Of a stretch of DNA of 64,000 nt, positions 1 to 9,094 are shown piece after piece. Under the pieces are notes generated by a model that did no database searches, was not told where the DNA came from, and was given only the letters and a program-made list of their open reading frames with translations. Both the position numbers and the translations under genes were made by a program. The DNA comes from Leptospira inadai serovar Lyme str. 10 (GTDB taxonomy: Bacteria > Spirochaetota > Leptospiria > Leptospirales > Leptospiraceae): the NCBI RefSeq assembly GCF_000243675.2, contig NZ_AHMM02000017.1:434001-498000 (forward strand), read 5' to 3'. Positions within the stretch are counted from its first letter, which is position 1; every line of letters starts with the position of its first letter.

Positions 1-455
1 AGTTCAAAATCAATTATTTTCGCTTCGGATATCTTTATTTTATCGTTAGTCTTAACATTTTTTATAATAAATTTCTCGGCTAACCAAATGCCCCCATCGA
101 TTTCTAAATCATTGAATTCATGTTCCGAATACAATGCAACATTTGAAAAACCCAATCCGAACCCGCCGTGAGTTACGTAATTAAATTCTGATTTTATTTT
201 TTCGAATGTATTCGAAACCGATAAACTAGTATAACCGGTAACTCTAATCCCAACTGAGTTTAATAAAACCTCAGGGAACGGCAATATCCCAGTATTTTGG
301 AATATTTTAAGTCCTTCATCGGTGGTTACAGCTTGTGTTCTCTCTGGATCATTAAATAGATTCTTGTAGAATTTCGACTCTAAGACAGGAATTTGAGAAT
401 AAACACTTAGCCAAGATCCGGCAAAGGAATAAGAAATTACATTCGTTGAAATCAC
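1..455 (-). CDS. Unknown protein, 3' end beyond the window (partial)
   Basis: An uninterrupted frame of 151 codons runs leftward off the window edge. It begins at a GTG (453-455) that follows two in-frame stop codons five codons upstream, so GTG is the first usable start; no strong ribosome binding site is visible. The protein has no signal peptide or membrane segment and shows no motif I recognise; it contains a glycine-rich HGGFGLGFS stretch near residue 110. The sequence is clearly more AT-rich than the core genes to its right, which suggests acquired DNA. The uninterrupted frame and ordinary amino acid composition argue that it is a real gene. The function is unknown. Confidence 0.5.
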   Translation of the reverse strand, partial: MISTNVISYSFAGSWLSVYSQIPVLESKFYKNLFNDPERTQAVTTDEGLKIFQNTGILPFPEVLLNSVGIRVTGYTSLSVSNTFEKIKSEFNYVTHGGFGLGFSNVALYSEHEFNDLEIDGGIWLAEKFIIKNVKTNDKIKISEAKIIDFE

Positions 456-958
456 AGCTCTATTCCAGTATTATTAGACCGACAATTACGAATAAATCGG
501 ACCCTAACTCTATATTCGGTTTCTTGACCCTTTTTGCCAACGATTTCTCGACATTATTGATTGATGGAGACTAAGATAGAAACACAATAGGTAAACCTTT
601 ATTATGTAGTTTCGGTTTTAATACGACATTATGAGCATTATGGCTAGTGATTTAGCAGGCTCTTTGGGCGAATTGGTCAACCAGGCTTAGAAATCTCTAA
701 TAGCCTAGTACTTATCCCTGTTTGCCTAAATGATTCCTTCCCGGTAAACGATTTCTCGGGCAGTTTTTCCTTTTCTCCCCCCGACAATCTCCAACCACTC
801 CCTGAATTCTTTCGACTGATTGTTTCCTCGGAAGAAAGGGCCCTCCGAAACTTTCAGGACACTATCAGGCGAGACAATTGCGTGAGTAAAGATTGCGAGC
901 CTCAGGATGGGTTTCGAACTCCGCTTGGTTTTGCCCGTAGTGGCAGGAAGACTCCGAA
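456..958. other. Intergenic region, no supported gene
   Basis: About 500 bases without a convincing gene. The part near 456-620 is AT-rich and could carry the promoter of the leftward partial gene. On the minus strand a frame of about 78 codons is open from about 962 to the stop at 726-728, but it has no ATG, GTG or TTG start near its beginning, so it may be a gene remnant or chance. I found no tRNA-like T-loop or terminator hairpin. Confidence 0.4.
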
Positions 959-1429
959 TTATTTAGGGAGAGTAACGGTTATCCAATCTAAAAACTTGGA
1001 TTTCAGAAATTCATCGATCGGACCGGAAAACTGATGATAGCCTAGGAAAATCATCCAATAAACCAAGGTGAACCCGAATAAAATTTTCGCGGTCGAGTTA
1101 GCCAAAAAGGGCGATGCCGAATAGAACATTCTAAATACTGCAATCGGCCAAAAGAAAAGTAGGAAAAAATAAAAGGCGCGGGGGAGTCCGTAAAGCCAGC
1201 TTAAAATTTCGGTGGGATACGATTTTGTTAAACGATCATAAGATTCTTTTAATTCCGGGAAGAACTGAAAAAAATAAAATACGAATACGAAAAAAGTCGC
1301 CACCTTCCAGATTACTTCTATGTCGTTCCGAATTAAAACTAAGGTAAGCCCGATGAACCAGAGTAAAAATAACGGGAATACGATCTGCTCTAAGAGGCCT
1401 GCGGAAGCTGTTTGAGCGAGAAAGATCAT
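959..1429 (-). CDS. Small integral membrane protein of unknown function
   Basis: A 156-residue protein with about four hydrophobic segments (roughly residues 10-32, 40-58, 78-102 and 112-132), rich in Phe and Leu, so it should lie in the inner membrane. I recognise no family. Its ATG overlaps the pdxA stop (ATGA, 1426-1429), so the two are translationally coupled and form one leftward operon with the bactofilin gene upstream. The coupling places it with core genes but does not reveal a role; vitamin B6 synthesis needs no such protein. Confidence 0.75.
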   Translation of the reverse strand: MIFLAQTASAGLLEQIVFPLFLLWFIGLTLVLIRNDIEVIWKVATFFVFVFYFFQFFPELKESYDRLTKSYPTEILSWLYGLPRAFYFFLLFFWPIAVFRMFYSASPFLANSTAKILFGFTLVYWMIFLGYHQFSGPIDEFLKSKFLDWITVTLPK

Positions 1430-2403
1430 TTCTGTCTCCGGATTTTATTTATTTTGGGTAATTTTCCGGAAGCCCAATCCAAGCATTGAAGCAAACTTTC
1501 CGGATCTGCTAATCCTTTTCCGGCGATGTCGAAGGCGGTTCCGTGGTCGGGAGAAACTCGTAAAAAATCCAATCCCAGAGTCATATTCACCCCGTATTTA
1601 CCTTCCCACATTTTAAACGGTATCAGTCCCTGATCATGATAACAAGAAAGAAACAACGAAAAGCGGCGTCGATTCTGCTCGGTAAACGCCGCATCGGCGG
1701 AGATCGGTCCTACCACATTCAGTCCCGACTTCTTGAAAGAGGAAATCATAGGTTCTAAAATGGATTTTTCCTCGGTTCCGATTTGTCCACCTTCTCCCGC
1801 ATGAGGATTCAATCCTAAAAATGCGATCTCCTTCCGCTTTTCTAAAGGAGCGGAACGGATGGCGGCGATTAAACTCGGCACATGTATTTTTTTCAAGTAG
1901 AAAGGAACCTTTATTAAAGGAACATGAGTGGTCAAGGTTAGTACGTTCAACTCACGCCCAGCCATCAACATGTACGTTTTACGATCGTAGGAATCCGCAA
2001 GCGTCTCGGTATGACCTCGGAAACCCTTTACTCCCGAACGCAAAACCCATTCCTTGCTCAAAGGCAGCGTGACCAAATTTCCCCCGAAACGTTTTTGTAA
2101 TTGGATGGCTGCCAGGAGAGACGAATAGGCAGCCTTTCCGGATTCGATCGAAGGCTTACCTACAGTTAGACGTGCTTCTTCCCTGGGAGTCAAGGCTAGA
2201 GTATTCCATGTATAGAGTCCAGGCCGAGAAATCGCCGCCGGATCTTCAACGGATGTCCAGCCTTTCTTGGGGGATTTTGTCTGAGATCGAATTAGAAGAA
2301 TGAAAACATCCTTGGACAAGGACTTGACTCTCGAATAGGAATGCTCTAAGAGATCAGGCCCGATCCCGCAGGGATCTCCTTCAGTGATAAGGATGCGATC
2401 CAA
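1426..2403 (-). CDS. pdxA: 4-hydroxythreonine-4-phosphate dehydrogenase PdxA
   Basis: PdxA oxidises 4-phosphohydroxy-threonine with NAD in the DXP-dependent route to pyridoxal phosphate. The 325-residue length fits the family. Visible family blocks are GDPCGIGPD (residues 9-17), GHTE (130-133), LNPHAGEGG (near 198-206), [11 protein letters not shown] (254-264) and [12 protein letters not shown] (286-297). The three metal-binding histidines expected from the E. coli enzyme correspond to His160, His201 and His256, all present. The N-terminal block has Cys where most homologues have Ala. The gene lies 18 bases after the bactofilin gene and overlaps the membrane protein gene downstream. Confidence 0.95.
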   Translation of the reverse strand: MDRILITEGDPCGIGPDLLEHSYSRVKSLSKDVFILLIRSQTKSPKKGWTSVEDPAAISRPGLYTWNTLALTPREEARLTVGKPSIESGKAAYSSLLAAIQLQKRFGGNLVTLPLSKEWVLRSGVKGFRGHTETLADSYDRKTYMLMAGRELNVLTLTTHVPLIKVPFYLKKIHVPSLIAAIRSAPLEKRKEIAFLGLNPHAGEGGQIGTEEKSILEPMISSFKKSGLNVVGPISADAAFTEQNRRRFSLFLSCYHDQGLIPFKMWEGKYGVNMTLGLDFLRVSPDHGTAFDIAGKGLADPESLLQCLDWASGKLPKINKIRRQK

Positions 2404-2421
2404 GGCCTTTTGAACGGAAGA

Positions 2422-2862
2422 TTACGCTTCCTTGCCGGTTTGCTTTCCGAAAAGTTTTTCGAGGCTGAGAGAATCCTTAGAATACTCCAACTCGATTCTT
2501 TCCTTATTCGAATGCTTTAGATCGCTGGAGATCATGCAACGTCCCTCCAGGGTCACTCCGTTTTGGATGATTAATTCCGGAGTCCGAATATCGCCTAGAA
2601 TCAAACTTGTAGGAAGAAGCATGACTCGATTTCGAGCAGTGATATTCCCGATCACGATACCTTCCACGATAACACTGGCAGCGGTGATATTCGTTTTTAC
2701 CTTACCGGAAACACCGATATACAACTGTTCCGCTTGAAGAGACTTGCCTTCGAACTTTCCATCGATCTTCAAGGATCCGTTAATGAAGAATTTCCCGCTA
2801 AAGTAGGAATTTTCGCCGATCGTGGAATTGGTGACTTCGGAAGAGTTCTTAACAAGTGCCAT
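2422..2862 (-). CDS. Bactofilin family polymer-forming cytoskeletal protein
   Basis: A 146-residue protein with the bactofilin core: an N-terminal unstructured segment (about residues 1-18), then a run of short repeats rich in Gly, Ile and Val (about 19-115) in the pattern of a right-handed beta-helix (FSGKFFINGSLKIDGKFEGK, then VSGKVKTNITAASVIVEG). Bactofilins polymerise without nucleotide into membrane-associated filaments; in spirochaetes they help set helical cell shape. It is the first gene of the leftward group with pdxA and the small membrane protein. The family call is firm; the role in shape is knowledge of relatives. Confidence 0.88.
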   Translation of the reverse strand: MALVKNSSEVTNSTIGENSYFSGKFFINGSLKIDGKFEGKSLQAEQLYIGVSGKVKTNITAASVIVEGIVIGNITARNRVMLLPTSLILGDIRTPELIIQNGVTLEGRCMISSDLKHSNKERIELEYSKDSLSLEKLFGKQTGKEA

Positions 2863-3032
2863 GAATTTTAAATCCTATAGATTTCGAATCGGGTTCTGTA
2901 ATCCGGTGTATGCACAAAGTATAGCCCCTGCCGCTTCGGGAAAGGAATTTTTAGAGATAGCGGGGGGTTTTTTCTCGTCGGCAAAAACTTCCCGACCTCA
3001 GGCTTCGAGAGCCGGACCGGGACTCCTTTAAG

Positions 3033-3806
3033 TCAGTGCTTCAAATTCGGCACATTGATTCGGTCCAGGACCTCCGCCGTAAAGTCGCGGAATTCTTCCA
3101 CTGCTTTGGGAATAGGAAGGCCTTCCAATTCGGTGGCCTTTTCAAAACGCGGATTAAACGTGATCTTCTCCTCAACGTTCATGATGATTCCCCCGCCCGC
3201 CTTGAGTCCGTCCAGGACCTTATTCAGAAATTCGTTGAACTTTTGAAACATCTCGAACGCTTCCGCTATGAAAATTCGAGTTTGCTTGTTCTTCATTCGG
3301 CTAAGCTGTTCCCTGAATTCCTGCTTTTCGGCGGCCTGGTATTCCTCGATGGTTTCCGTCAAAACCTTGATATTTCTGCGGATGTTTTCCATATGCTTAA
3401 CGACTCCGTCCTTTTCGTTTCCGTGAGAAAAGTCGAAGCGAATATGCATTTCATTCAGAATCGGTAGATATTCCCGATCCAGAACGTTGATCCAGGTTCC
3501 GATCTGATTGACTTCGGAATCGTTCGAATTCGGAGAAATTTTCATGACCGGATATTTCGCCAAAATTCGACCGGCCGCGTCCGGATTTTCCCGGAAGAGT
3601 CGGATTTGTTCGGCAGCCGTTTCCAAATTGTCGGGAATTCCTTCCGGAGAAATTTCCCGCATGCGGTTTCGATATTTATCAAGATCCCGACTCACCCGAT
3701 ATCTCTGTTCGTCGTTTTTGGAAAGCTTTAGAATCTTTTCCAGTTGGTTGATCATCTTTTGATGACGTTGCAACTCTAAAATCTGCTCTTGCGTTATTGC
3801 CGCCAT
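3033..3806 (-). CDS. Unknown coiled-coil protein
   Basis: A 257-residue soluble protein without signal peptide. Residues about 5-50 and 125-200 are charged and helical, with heptad-like spacing of hydrophobic residues, so coiled coils are likely. A short hydrophobic Gly-rich stretch (GLKAGGGIIMNVEEKITFNPRF, about 201-222) precedes a compact C-terminal part. I recognise no catalytic motif. It lies 54 bases downstream of another unknown gene in the same orientation. It looks like a conserved Leptospira protein, but no function can be assigned from sequence. Confidence 0.8.
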   Translation of the reverse strand: MAAITQEQILELQRHQKMINQLEKILKLSKNDEQRYRVSRDLDKYRNRMREISPEGIPDNLETAAEQIRLFRENPDAAGRILAKYPVMKISPNSNDSEVNQIGTWINVLDREYLPILNEMHIRFDFSHGNEKDGVVKHMENIRRNIKVLTETIEEYQAAEKQEFREQLSRMKNKQTRIFIAEAFEMFQKFNEFLNKVLDGLKAGGGIIMNVEEKITFNPRFEKATELEGLPIPKAVEEFRDFTAEVLDRINVPNLKH

Positions 3807-3860
3807 AGTGGGAATTTTATTTTAGCCGATTCCGATACCGAAAGCAAGAAGTTTACGCGC

Positions 3861-5174
3861 TTAATCGGATCTCTTCTTGTATCGTTCCAAGACGAGCCGT
3901 AAAAAGTCCGAATCCGGAAATTTATAGACCAAAGATTCCAGCAGCTTTATTCCCTCTTCTCCCTCGCCGGTTTCCAAAAGCGCGATCGCCTTCAGATAAA
4001 TCATTTCCGGAGAATATTGAAAGCGTCCCGTACGAACCGATCGCTCGCGAAAGGCCTCGAATTTTCTTTCCTTGAATTCTTTTACGGCCACGGCTCGATG
4101 AATCAAATACGAATCCGGATACTCCCGTTCTATATCCACCAGATCCGAGTCTAGACGAGATGCCGCAGTGGAATTCCAGAGAACCAAAAGTTCGAAAGGT
4201 CTAAGGGTATGTACGAGTTGCTTTTCCCTCAAAATTTCGTACCGTTCGAAAAGACTTTCGTCTCCGGCGCCTAGAATGGATTCCCTCAGAGTGTCCGAGA
4301 GTTCTTCCCTACCGTTTTTTCGTTTCTCCGACCGAATCCATGATTTTTGTTCATCCTTCGATTTGAATTTCTTCAGGAGAAAAAACCGATCCCAAATCGA
4401 ATGCCTCGTCTCGTAGTCCCTAAGAAAAAGGTCTTTTTCCTCGGCATTCAACTCGTTCCATCGACGCACTACGATCGCATCCAAAACTTTTATCGTACGC
4501 AAACCGATCTGATTGAATCGAAAATAATGATATGCTAATCCTACCAAAGACGGCTCTTTTCCCGAGACGGTCAGATCGTACAATAGAAATTTTTGGGATT
4601 CGTCCAAATTCGCTTTTTTATGGGAAAGCGCCAGTTTTTCCCGTAGGCCAAAATCGATCGGAATCGCCGTCTTTTCCGAAACGGAGTCCGAAAATCCCAG
4701 AAAAAAAAGTAGGATCCTGCCTTCCTGCGCTTCAGGAAGATCTTCGGGGAAGGAATTCAATAATTTCTTATACTCGTCCAGGCGTTCTTCGCAAAGCAGG
4801 AATGCGGAACACAGCGAGAAAAGTTCGCTATCCCAAACCACATGGCCTTCTAGTTCCTCTAAAAGCTCTTCGAAGAATAAACGTAGGAGCCTTTCCTCTC
4901 TTTCGGTGATTCCGTCTTCCCGAATCCAATCCGTTCGGGGAGAAAGGAAGGTAAACCGACCGAATAAGTCGGAACGAAAACAATCCAAGGGTTTTAAGTG
5001 AGTCAGAATACTACCGTTGTAGTTTTCCAGTATCTTCGTTTTTAAACGATAAACTTCCGAGGGAGCGGAAACCTCGGGTGAAGGTTTGGTCCCGACTGGC
5101 GCCTCCGAACGTTCCGTTTCAGGGCGACTCAGGGTGATCTCGGGCCATTCTGTTTGGGAAGCTGAAACCTGCAT
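3861..5174 (-). CDS. Unknown protein with C-terminal TPR-like helices
   Basis: A 437-residue protein, mostly helical and acidic, without signal peptide. The last 80 residues have the alternating helix pattern of tetratricopeptide repeats (AIALLETGEGEEGIKLLESL, then VYKFPDSDFLRLVLERY), suggesting a protein-binding scaffold. The N-terminal 40 residues are rich in Pro, Ser and Glu and probably disordered. It diverges from the lytic transglycosylase gene across a 46-base gap, so the two share a promoter region. The true function is unknown. Confidence 0.8.
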   Translation of the reverse strand: MQVSASQTEWPEITLSRPETERSEAPVGTKPSPEVSAPSEVYRLKTKILENYNGSILTHLKPLDCFRSDLFGRFTFLSPRTDWIREDGITEREERLLRLFFEELLEELEGHVVWDSELFSLCSAFLLCEERLDEYKKLLNSFPEDLPEAQEGRILLFFLGFSDSVSEKTAIPIDFGLREKLALSHKKANLDESQKFLLYDLTVSGKEPSLVGLAYHYFRFNQIGLRTIKVLDAIVVRRWNELNAEEKDLFLRDYETRHSIWDRFFLLKKFKSKDEQKSWIRSEKRKNGREELSDTLRESILGAGDESLFERYEILREKQLVHTLRPFELLVLWNSTAASRLDSDLVDIEREYPDSYLIHRAVAVKEFKERKFEAFRERSVRTGRFQYSPEMIYLKAIALLETGEGEEGIKLLESLVYKFPDSDFLRLVLERYKKRSD

Positions 5175-5220
5175 GCTTGACTACCTTTTTGGAGTTGAAC
5201 CTTTGTAAACGAGAGAAAGA

Positions 5221-7488
5221 ATGAAGAATCGCATGAAAAAGACGGTTCTCGTAACTCTACTATTTCTAGTTGTCGACAGTCTTTTAGGGAACGACGACGT
5301 AAAATACCTGACCAAGTCCTATAGTTTGGAAAAAATCAGACGCATCTTCCGAGAGCGTCACCCGACCACCGAATCCGAAGTTTATGCGATGGTCCGTTTT
5401 CATGAAACCCATCCAGACGGCGACGGAAACTCAAGATATCGATATTTAGTTTCCTTACTAAAAGGCAAAATGGTCGCCGGCGTGAGTCGAGAGGATCTTT
5501 TAGAAGTGATCGCCAATCCTCTACCTTCTACAAGCGCAATAACAAAGGTCGCATATTGGAAATTGTATGAGGAAATGGCAAAACGAAAAGCCCTTTCCTC
5601 GGGAGAATTAATAACCTATCTCAAAAAATTTCCTCAGCAATACGATCCGATCTACAGGAACTCAGTCTCCGAAATTTTAAAAATTCTCTACGAAACCAAT
5701 CAATTTAAAGAGGCTAAAGAATACGCGGAGTCTTTTGCCGAGAAAGACCGACGGGAATATTTCGGAACAATGGCAAACTATCGCTACGGAAAAGCACTGT
5801 ATAAATTCGGCGAGTTCCAAAAAGGGGAAGCGATTCTTTACGGATTGATGGAAGACGCGAATACTCCCTCGTACGTGAAAAAGGATATCTTTACGGATTT
5901 AAAAACCTGGAAAGGAGAATCTTTCTACCGATCTCTTCCCCCGGAAAAAGGGGTTCATTTTCTATCCTTCCTTTCCGCAAACGATCGAAAATCGTATCTT
6001 TCCTCTCATTCCAATTTCGGCTCCGTCCAGTTCGAAAAGCCGGAAAGTTTTAAAGCGGCGGCAACGATCCTAGTCTTATACCAACCGGAACGCATTCCTT
6101 CCATCCTTTCCAGATACAAGGGATTCGCTAACTCCAATTCCGATTTTACCGCAGCCATGTCCCGGGAACTCTCCAACCAAAGTCTAGGCGCTCAGGCTCT
6201 AAAAGTATTGGAAGACGTCTCTCCCCCTTCCACCGATGAAGTCGAATATGCGTATGCAAGAGCCTATAAGAAATTAGGAAATCGGGATAAATATTTCTCG
6301 CGCCTTCTCGCTTCTTTGGAACGCAATCCTTACAACTTAACCCGCCAAGACGAACTGATCGATCTGATCACGGGAGACCAAACTCATTTTTTAGAGGATT
6401 CTTATTGGAAGGATGCTTTACGAAGAATTCCGAATCTTCCCGTAAAAGGGAGACTCGTCTATTGGTATCTTCGAAATCTCAAGAATAAGGGCAGATCGGA
6501 CGAACTTAGAGATTGGTTAAAATCGTATTATCGTTCCATTCCCGGTTCCTATTATACGAGAGTGATAAGAGAAGAGTTTTCGGGCGAGATCTCGCAAATT
6601 TCGCAACCGGAGAGTCCGTTACGAAACAAGGAGAGCTTATTCGAATATCTTTCGCTTACGGCGGGGGATCCCAAATTCGCCGGCAAAATCGTGGGTCGGG
6701 ATTTGGAATTCGCTTATTTCCCGGAAGCGTTTCAATTAGATACTCGAATCGACTCGGCCCACAGTAGAATCCGAGGCAATCAGCTTCTACAAAACGCCCG
6801 GGATTATTTGGAGATAGGCGAGATGGTTTATGCCACGGCCTTAGTCGATAAGTACAAGTCCCAAAACGGAATCGGGGACGAGGAACGGGACGAAATTTTA
6901 GCCGCTTTAGGGGAAGCCACCGGAAACCAATATTTAACGGTTTTCCATATTCGTAATTTAATGAAAAAGCAACGGATTCCCGACGACGCGATTCTTCTTC
7001 CGTCCAAACTCGCTTCCAGAATTTATCCCCGCCCTCATCGGGATTTAGTGACTAGGTATTCCCAATCCTTCGGCATCGACGAAGACATAGTGTATGCCGT
7101 CATGAGACAGGAATCCTTTTTTAAGGAAAATGCGGTCTCGGTCTCCAACGCTCGCGGATTGATGCAGATTATGGGCGCGACGGGAAAAGGATTGGCGCAA
7201 GGACTCGGATTAGGCCCGTATTCGCTCTTCGATCCGGAAATATCCGTACAGATGGGCGCGAGATTCCTGAAATATCTTTTATCCAATAATGAAAACGACT
7301 TAAAGTGGGCTTCGATCGCCTATAACGGCGGCCCGGGTAATTTGAGAAAATGGAAACGGAATCACTATCGAGGAGACTTTAATCATTTTCTGGAAGAACT
7401 TCCGCTCAAAGAGCCGCGTGATTATTGCAGAATCGTAACGTCCAACTATTACAATTACCAGACTCTGAGGCAGTACAAGAACCGCTAA
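5221..7488 (+). CDS. Soluble-type lytic murein transglycosylase (Slt70-like)
   Basis: The enzyme cleaves the MurNAc-GlcNAc bond of peptidoglycan to give 1,6-anhydro-MurNAc ends, in the periplasm. An N-terminal signal-like segment (MKKTVLVTLLFLVVDSLLG, from residue 5) precedes about 570 residues of helical repeats, like the superhelical ring of Slt70, and a C-terminal SLT domain (about 610-755). The catalytic glutamate is Glu631 in the block MRQESFF, followed by NARGLMQIM (about 644-652) and the substrate-groove block AYNGGPGNLRKW. The length of 755 is typical of the Slt70 class. ATG 5221 is preceded by GAGAAAGA. No partner gene follows in the same direction. Confidence 0.92.
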   Translation: MKNRMKKTVLVTLLFLVVDSLLGNDDVKYLTKSYSLEKIRRIFRERHPTTESEVYAMVRFHETHPDGDGNSRYRYLVSLLKGKMVAGVSREDLLEVIANPLPSTSAITKVAYWKLYEEMAKRKALSSGELITYLKKFPQQYDPIYRNSVSEILKILYETNQFKEAKEYAESFAEKDRREYFGTMANYRYGKALYKFGEFQKGEAILYGLMEDANTPSYVKKDIFTDLKTWKGESFYRSLPPEKGVHFLSFLSANDRKSYLSSHSNFGSVQFEKPESFKAAATILVLYQPERIPSILSRYKGFANSNSDFTAAMSRELSNQSLGAQALKVLEDVSPPSTDEVEYAYARAYKKLGNRDKYFSRLLASLERNPYNLTRQDELIDLITGDQTHFLEDSYWKDALRRIPNLPVKGRLVYWYLRNLKNKGRSDELRDWLKSYYRSIPGSYYTRVIREEFSGEISQISQPESPLRNKESLFEYLSLTAGDPKFAGKIVGRDLEFAYFPEAFQLDTRIDSAHSRIRGNQLLQNARDYLEIGEMVYATALVDKYKSQNGIGDEERDEILAALGEATGNQYLTVFHIRNLMKKQRIPDDAILLPSKLASRIYPRPHRDLVTRYSQSFGIDEDIVYAVMRQESFFKENAVSVSNARGLMQIMGATGKGLAQGLGLGPYSLFDPEISVQMGARFLKYLLSNNENDLKWASIAYNGGPGNLRKWKRNHYRGDFNHFLEELPLKEPRDYCRIVTSNYYNYQTLRQYKNR

Positions 7489-7687
7489 ACCGAAGTTTAT
7501 CTTTCCCTTTTTTTGGATTGTCTAGAATTTCCGATTCATAGGATAGTACTTACGGAAAGTTTCGAATCCGAAAAAGTCTTAAAGTCGACATGCCGGATTC
7601 GTGACCGAGGATTTGCTTTGGCATTTCATCGGATCCGTCGCATTCGACTGCCGTACTGAATATAGATACATTACCCAGGAGAAAAAA

Positions 7688-8977
7688 ATGGCAAACACCG
7701 CAATCCTCAAAATCGATGGAAAGGAATACGAACTTCCCATTATTGTCGGGACCGAAAACGAGAAAGCGATCGATATTTCAAAACTCAGACAACAGACCGG
7801 TTATATTACCCTGGATAACGGCTATCTGAACACCGGCGCCTGCACGAGTGCGGTCACTTTCCTGGATGGAGAACTCGGAATATTAAGATACCGTGGTATT
7901 CCGATCGAACAACTCGCGGAACAATCCACGTTCACGGAAGTCGCATACTTGCTCATCTACGGGCATTTGCCTAACGACGCGGACCTTCAGAAATGGAATC
8001 AGGAACTGACGATGCATACCCTGATTCATGAAGATCTAAAACGTCTCTATAACGGTTTTCCGAAGGACGGTCATCCGATGGCGATCATGTCCTCGATGAT
8101 CGGATCCTTATCGACTTATTATCAGGATTCCTACGATCCGGAAAATCCCGAGCATCGTCATATTTCGATGATCCGTCTGCTGGCGAAATTTCCTACGATC
8201 GCGGCATTCGCATATAAAAAATCGTTGGGACAGCCTACGATTCATCCTTTGAATCATCTGGATTATTGCGGAAATTTCTTGAATATGATGTTCTCCGTCC
8301 CTAGCGAAGAATATTATATCGACCCTGAAATCGTAAAAGCTTTGAATCTGCTTTTAATCCTGCACGCAGACCACGAGCAAAATTGTTCGACTTCGACCGT
8401 CAGGTTGGTCGGTTCTTCATTAGCGAATCTTTATGGAGCTATTTCAGCCGGAATCTGCGCGCTCTGGGGACCTCGACACGGAGGAGCAAACCAGGAAGTT
8501 TTAGAAATGCTTTTGGAAATTAAGGCATCAGGACTTCCCGTTAAAAAAATCGTAGAAAAAGCAAAGGACAAAAACGACGCCTTCCGTCTTTCCGGTTTTG
8601 GTCACCGAGTGTACAAGAACTTCGACCCGAGAGCTAAGATCATCAAAAAAGCCTGCGATTCGGTACTGACTCGTCTCGGAGTGAAAGATCCTCTCTTGGA
8701 TATCGCTAAAGAATTGGAAGAAGCGGCCCTAAGCGATCCATATTTCGTGGAAAGAAAACTTTATCCTAACGTGGACTTTTATAGCGGGATCATTTACCGT
8801 GCCCTAGGAATTCCCGTGAATATGTTCACAGTGATGTTCGCGATGGGTCGTCTTCCCGGCTGGATCGCCCAATGGAAGGAAATGATAGAATCTCCGGATA
8901 TGAAGATCGGTCGCCCTCGTCAAATTTATGTCGGCCCGACGGATACCGGTTACGATCAGGCAAAGAAAAAAGCCTAA
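7688..8977 (+). CDS. gltA: Citrate synthase (type II)
   Basis: Condenses acetyl-CoA and oxaloacetate to citrate, entry step of the TCA cycle. I start it at ATG 7688 because CAGGAG lies seven bases upstream and the product (429 residues) then aligns with the hexameric E. coli enzyme; the same frame stays open to 7601 but that extension has no family similarity. The catalytic triad fits exactly: His264 (WGPRHGGAN), His306 (GFGHRVYKNFDPRA) and Asp363 (NVDFYSG). Blocks LHADHEQNCSTSTVR and GACTSAVTFLDGE support the family. A strong terminator follows at 9014, so the gene is probably transcribed alone. sucCD of the same cycle lie at 55-57 kb. Confidence 0.97.
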   Translation: MANTAILKIDGKEYELPIIVGTENEKAIDISKLRQQTGYITLDNGYLNTGACTSAVTFLDGELGILRYRGIPIEQLAEQSTFTEVAYLLIYGHLPNDADLQKWNQELTMHTLIHEDLKRLYNGFPKDGHPMAIMSSMIGSLSTYYQDSYDPENPEHRHISMIRLLAKFPTIAAFAYKKSLGQPTIHPLNHLDYCGNFLNMMFSVPSEEYYIDPEIVKALNLLLILHADHEQNCSTSTVRLVGSSLANLYGAISAGICALWGPRHGGANQEVLEMLLEIKASGLPVKKIVEKAKDKNDAFRLSGFGHRVYKNFDPRAKIIKKACDSVLTRLGVKDPLLDIAKELEEAALSDPYFVERKLYPNVDFYSGIIYRALGIPVNMFTVMFAMGRLPGWIAQWKEMIESPDMKIGRPRQIYVGPTDTGYDQAKKKA

Positions 8978-9013
8978 TTTGTTCGGAGCCTCAATCGACA
9001 AAGTCGATCCGAA

Positions 9014-9049
9014 GAATCCCTCCGTCGTTCACGGGGGGATTCTTTTTTT
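9014..9049 (+). terminator. Rho-independent terminator after gltA
   Basis: A 12-bp stem (GAATCCCTCCGT pairing with ACGGGGGGATTC, one G-U pair) with a five-base loop is followed by seven T residues. It lies 37 bases after the citrate synthase stop and ends that transcript before the methyltransferase operon. Confidence 0.92.
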
Positions 9050-9094
9050 GCCTATTCTCAGATAAATATCTTCGATTAAAAACTTCTCTTAACA

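Noticed and set aside
860..958. Possible tRNA T-loop at GGTTTCGAACTCC
   Set aside because: The flanking bases cannot form the T-arm stem, and no acceptor or anticodon arm fits.
2940..3030. Hairpin-like GTCGG/CCGAC near a run of G and T
   Set aside because: The stem is short and a run of A, not T, follows on the strand that would need to end.
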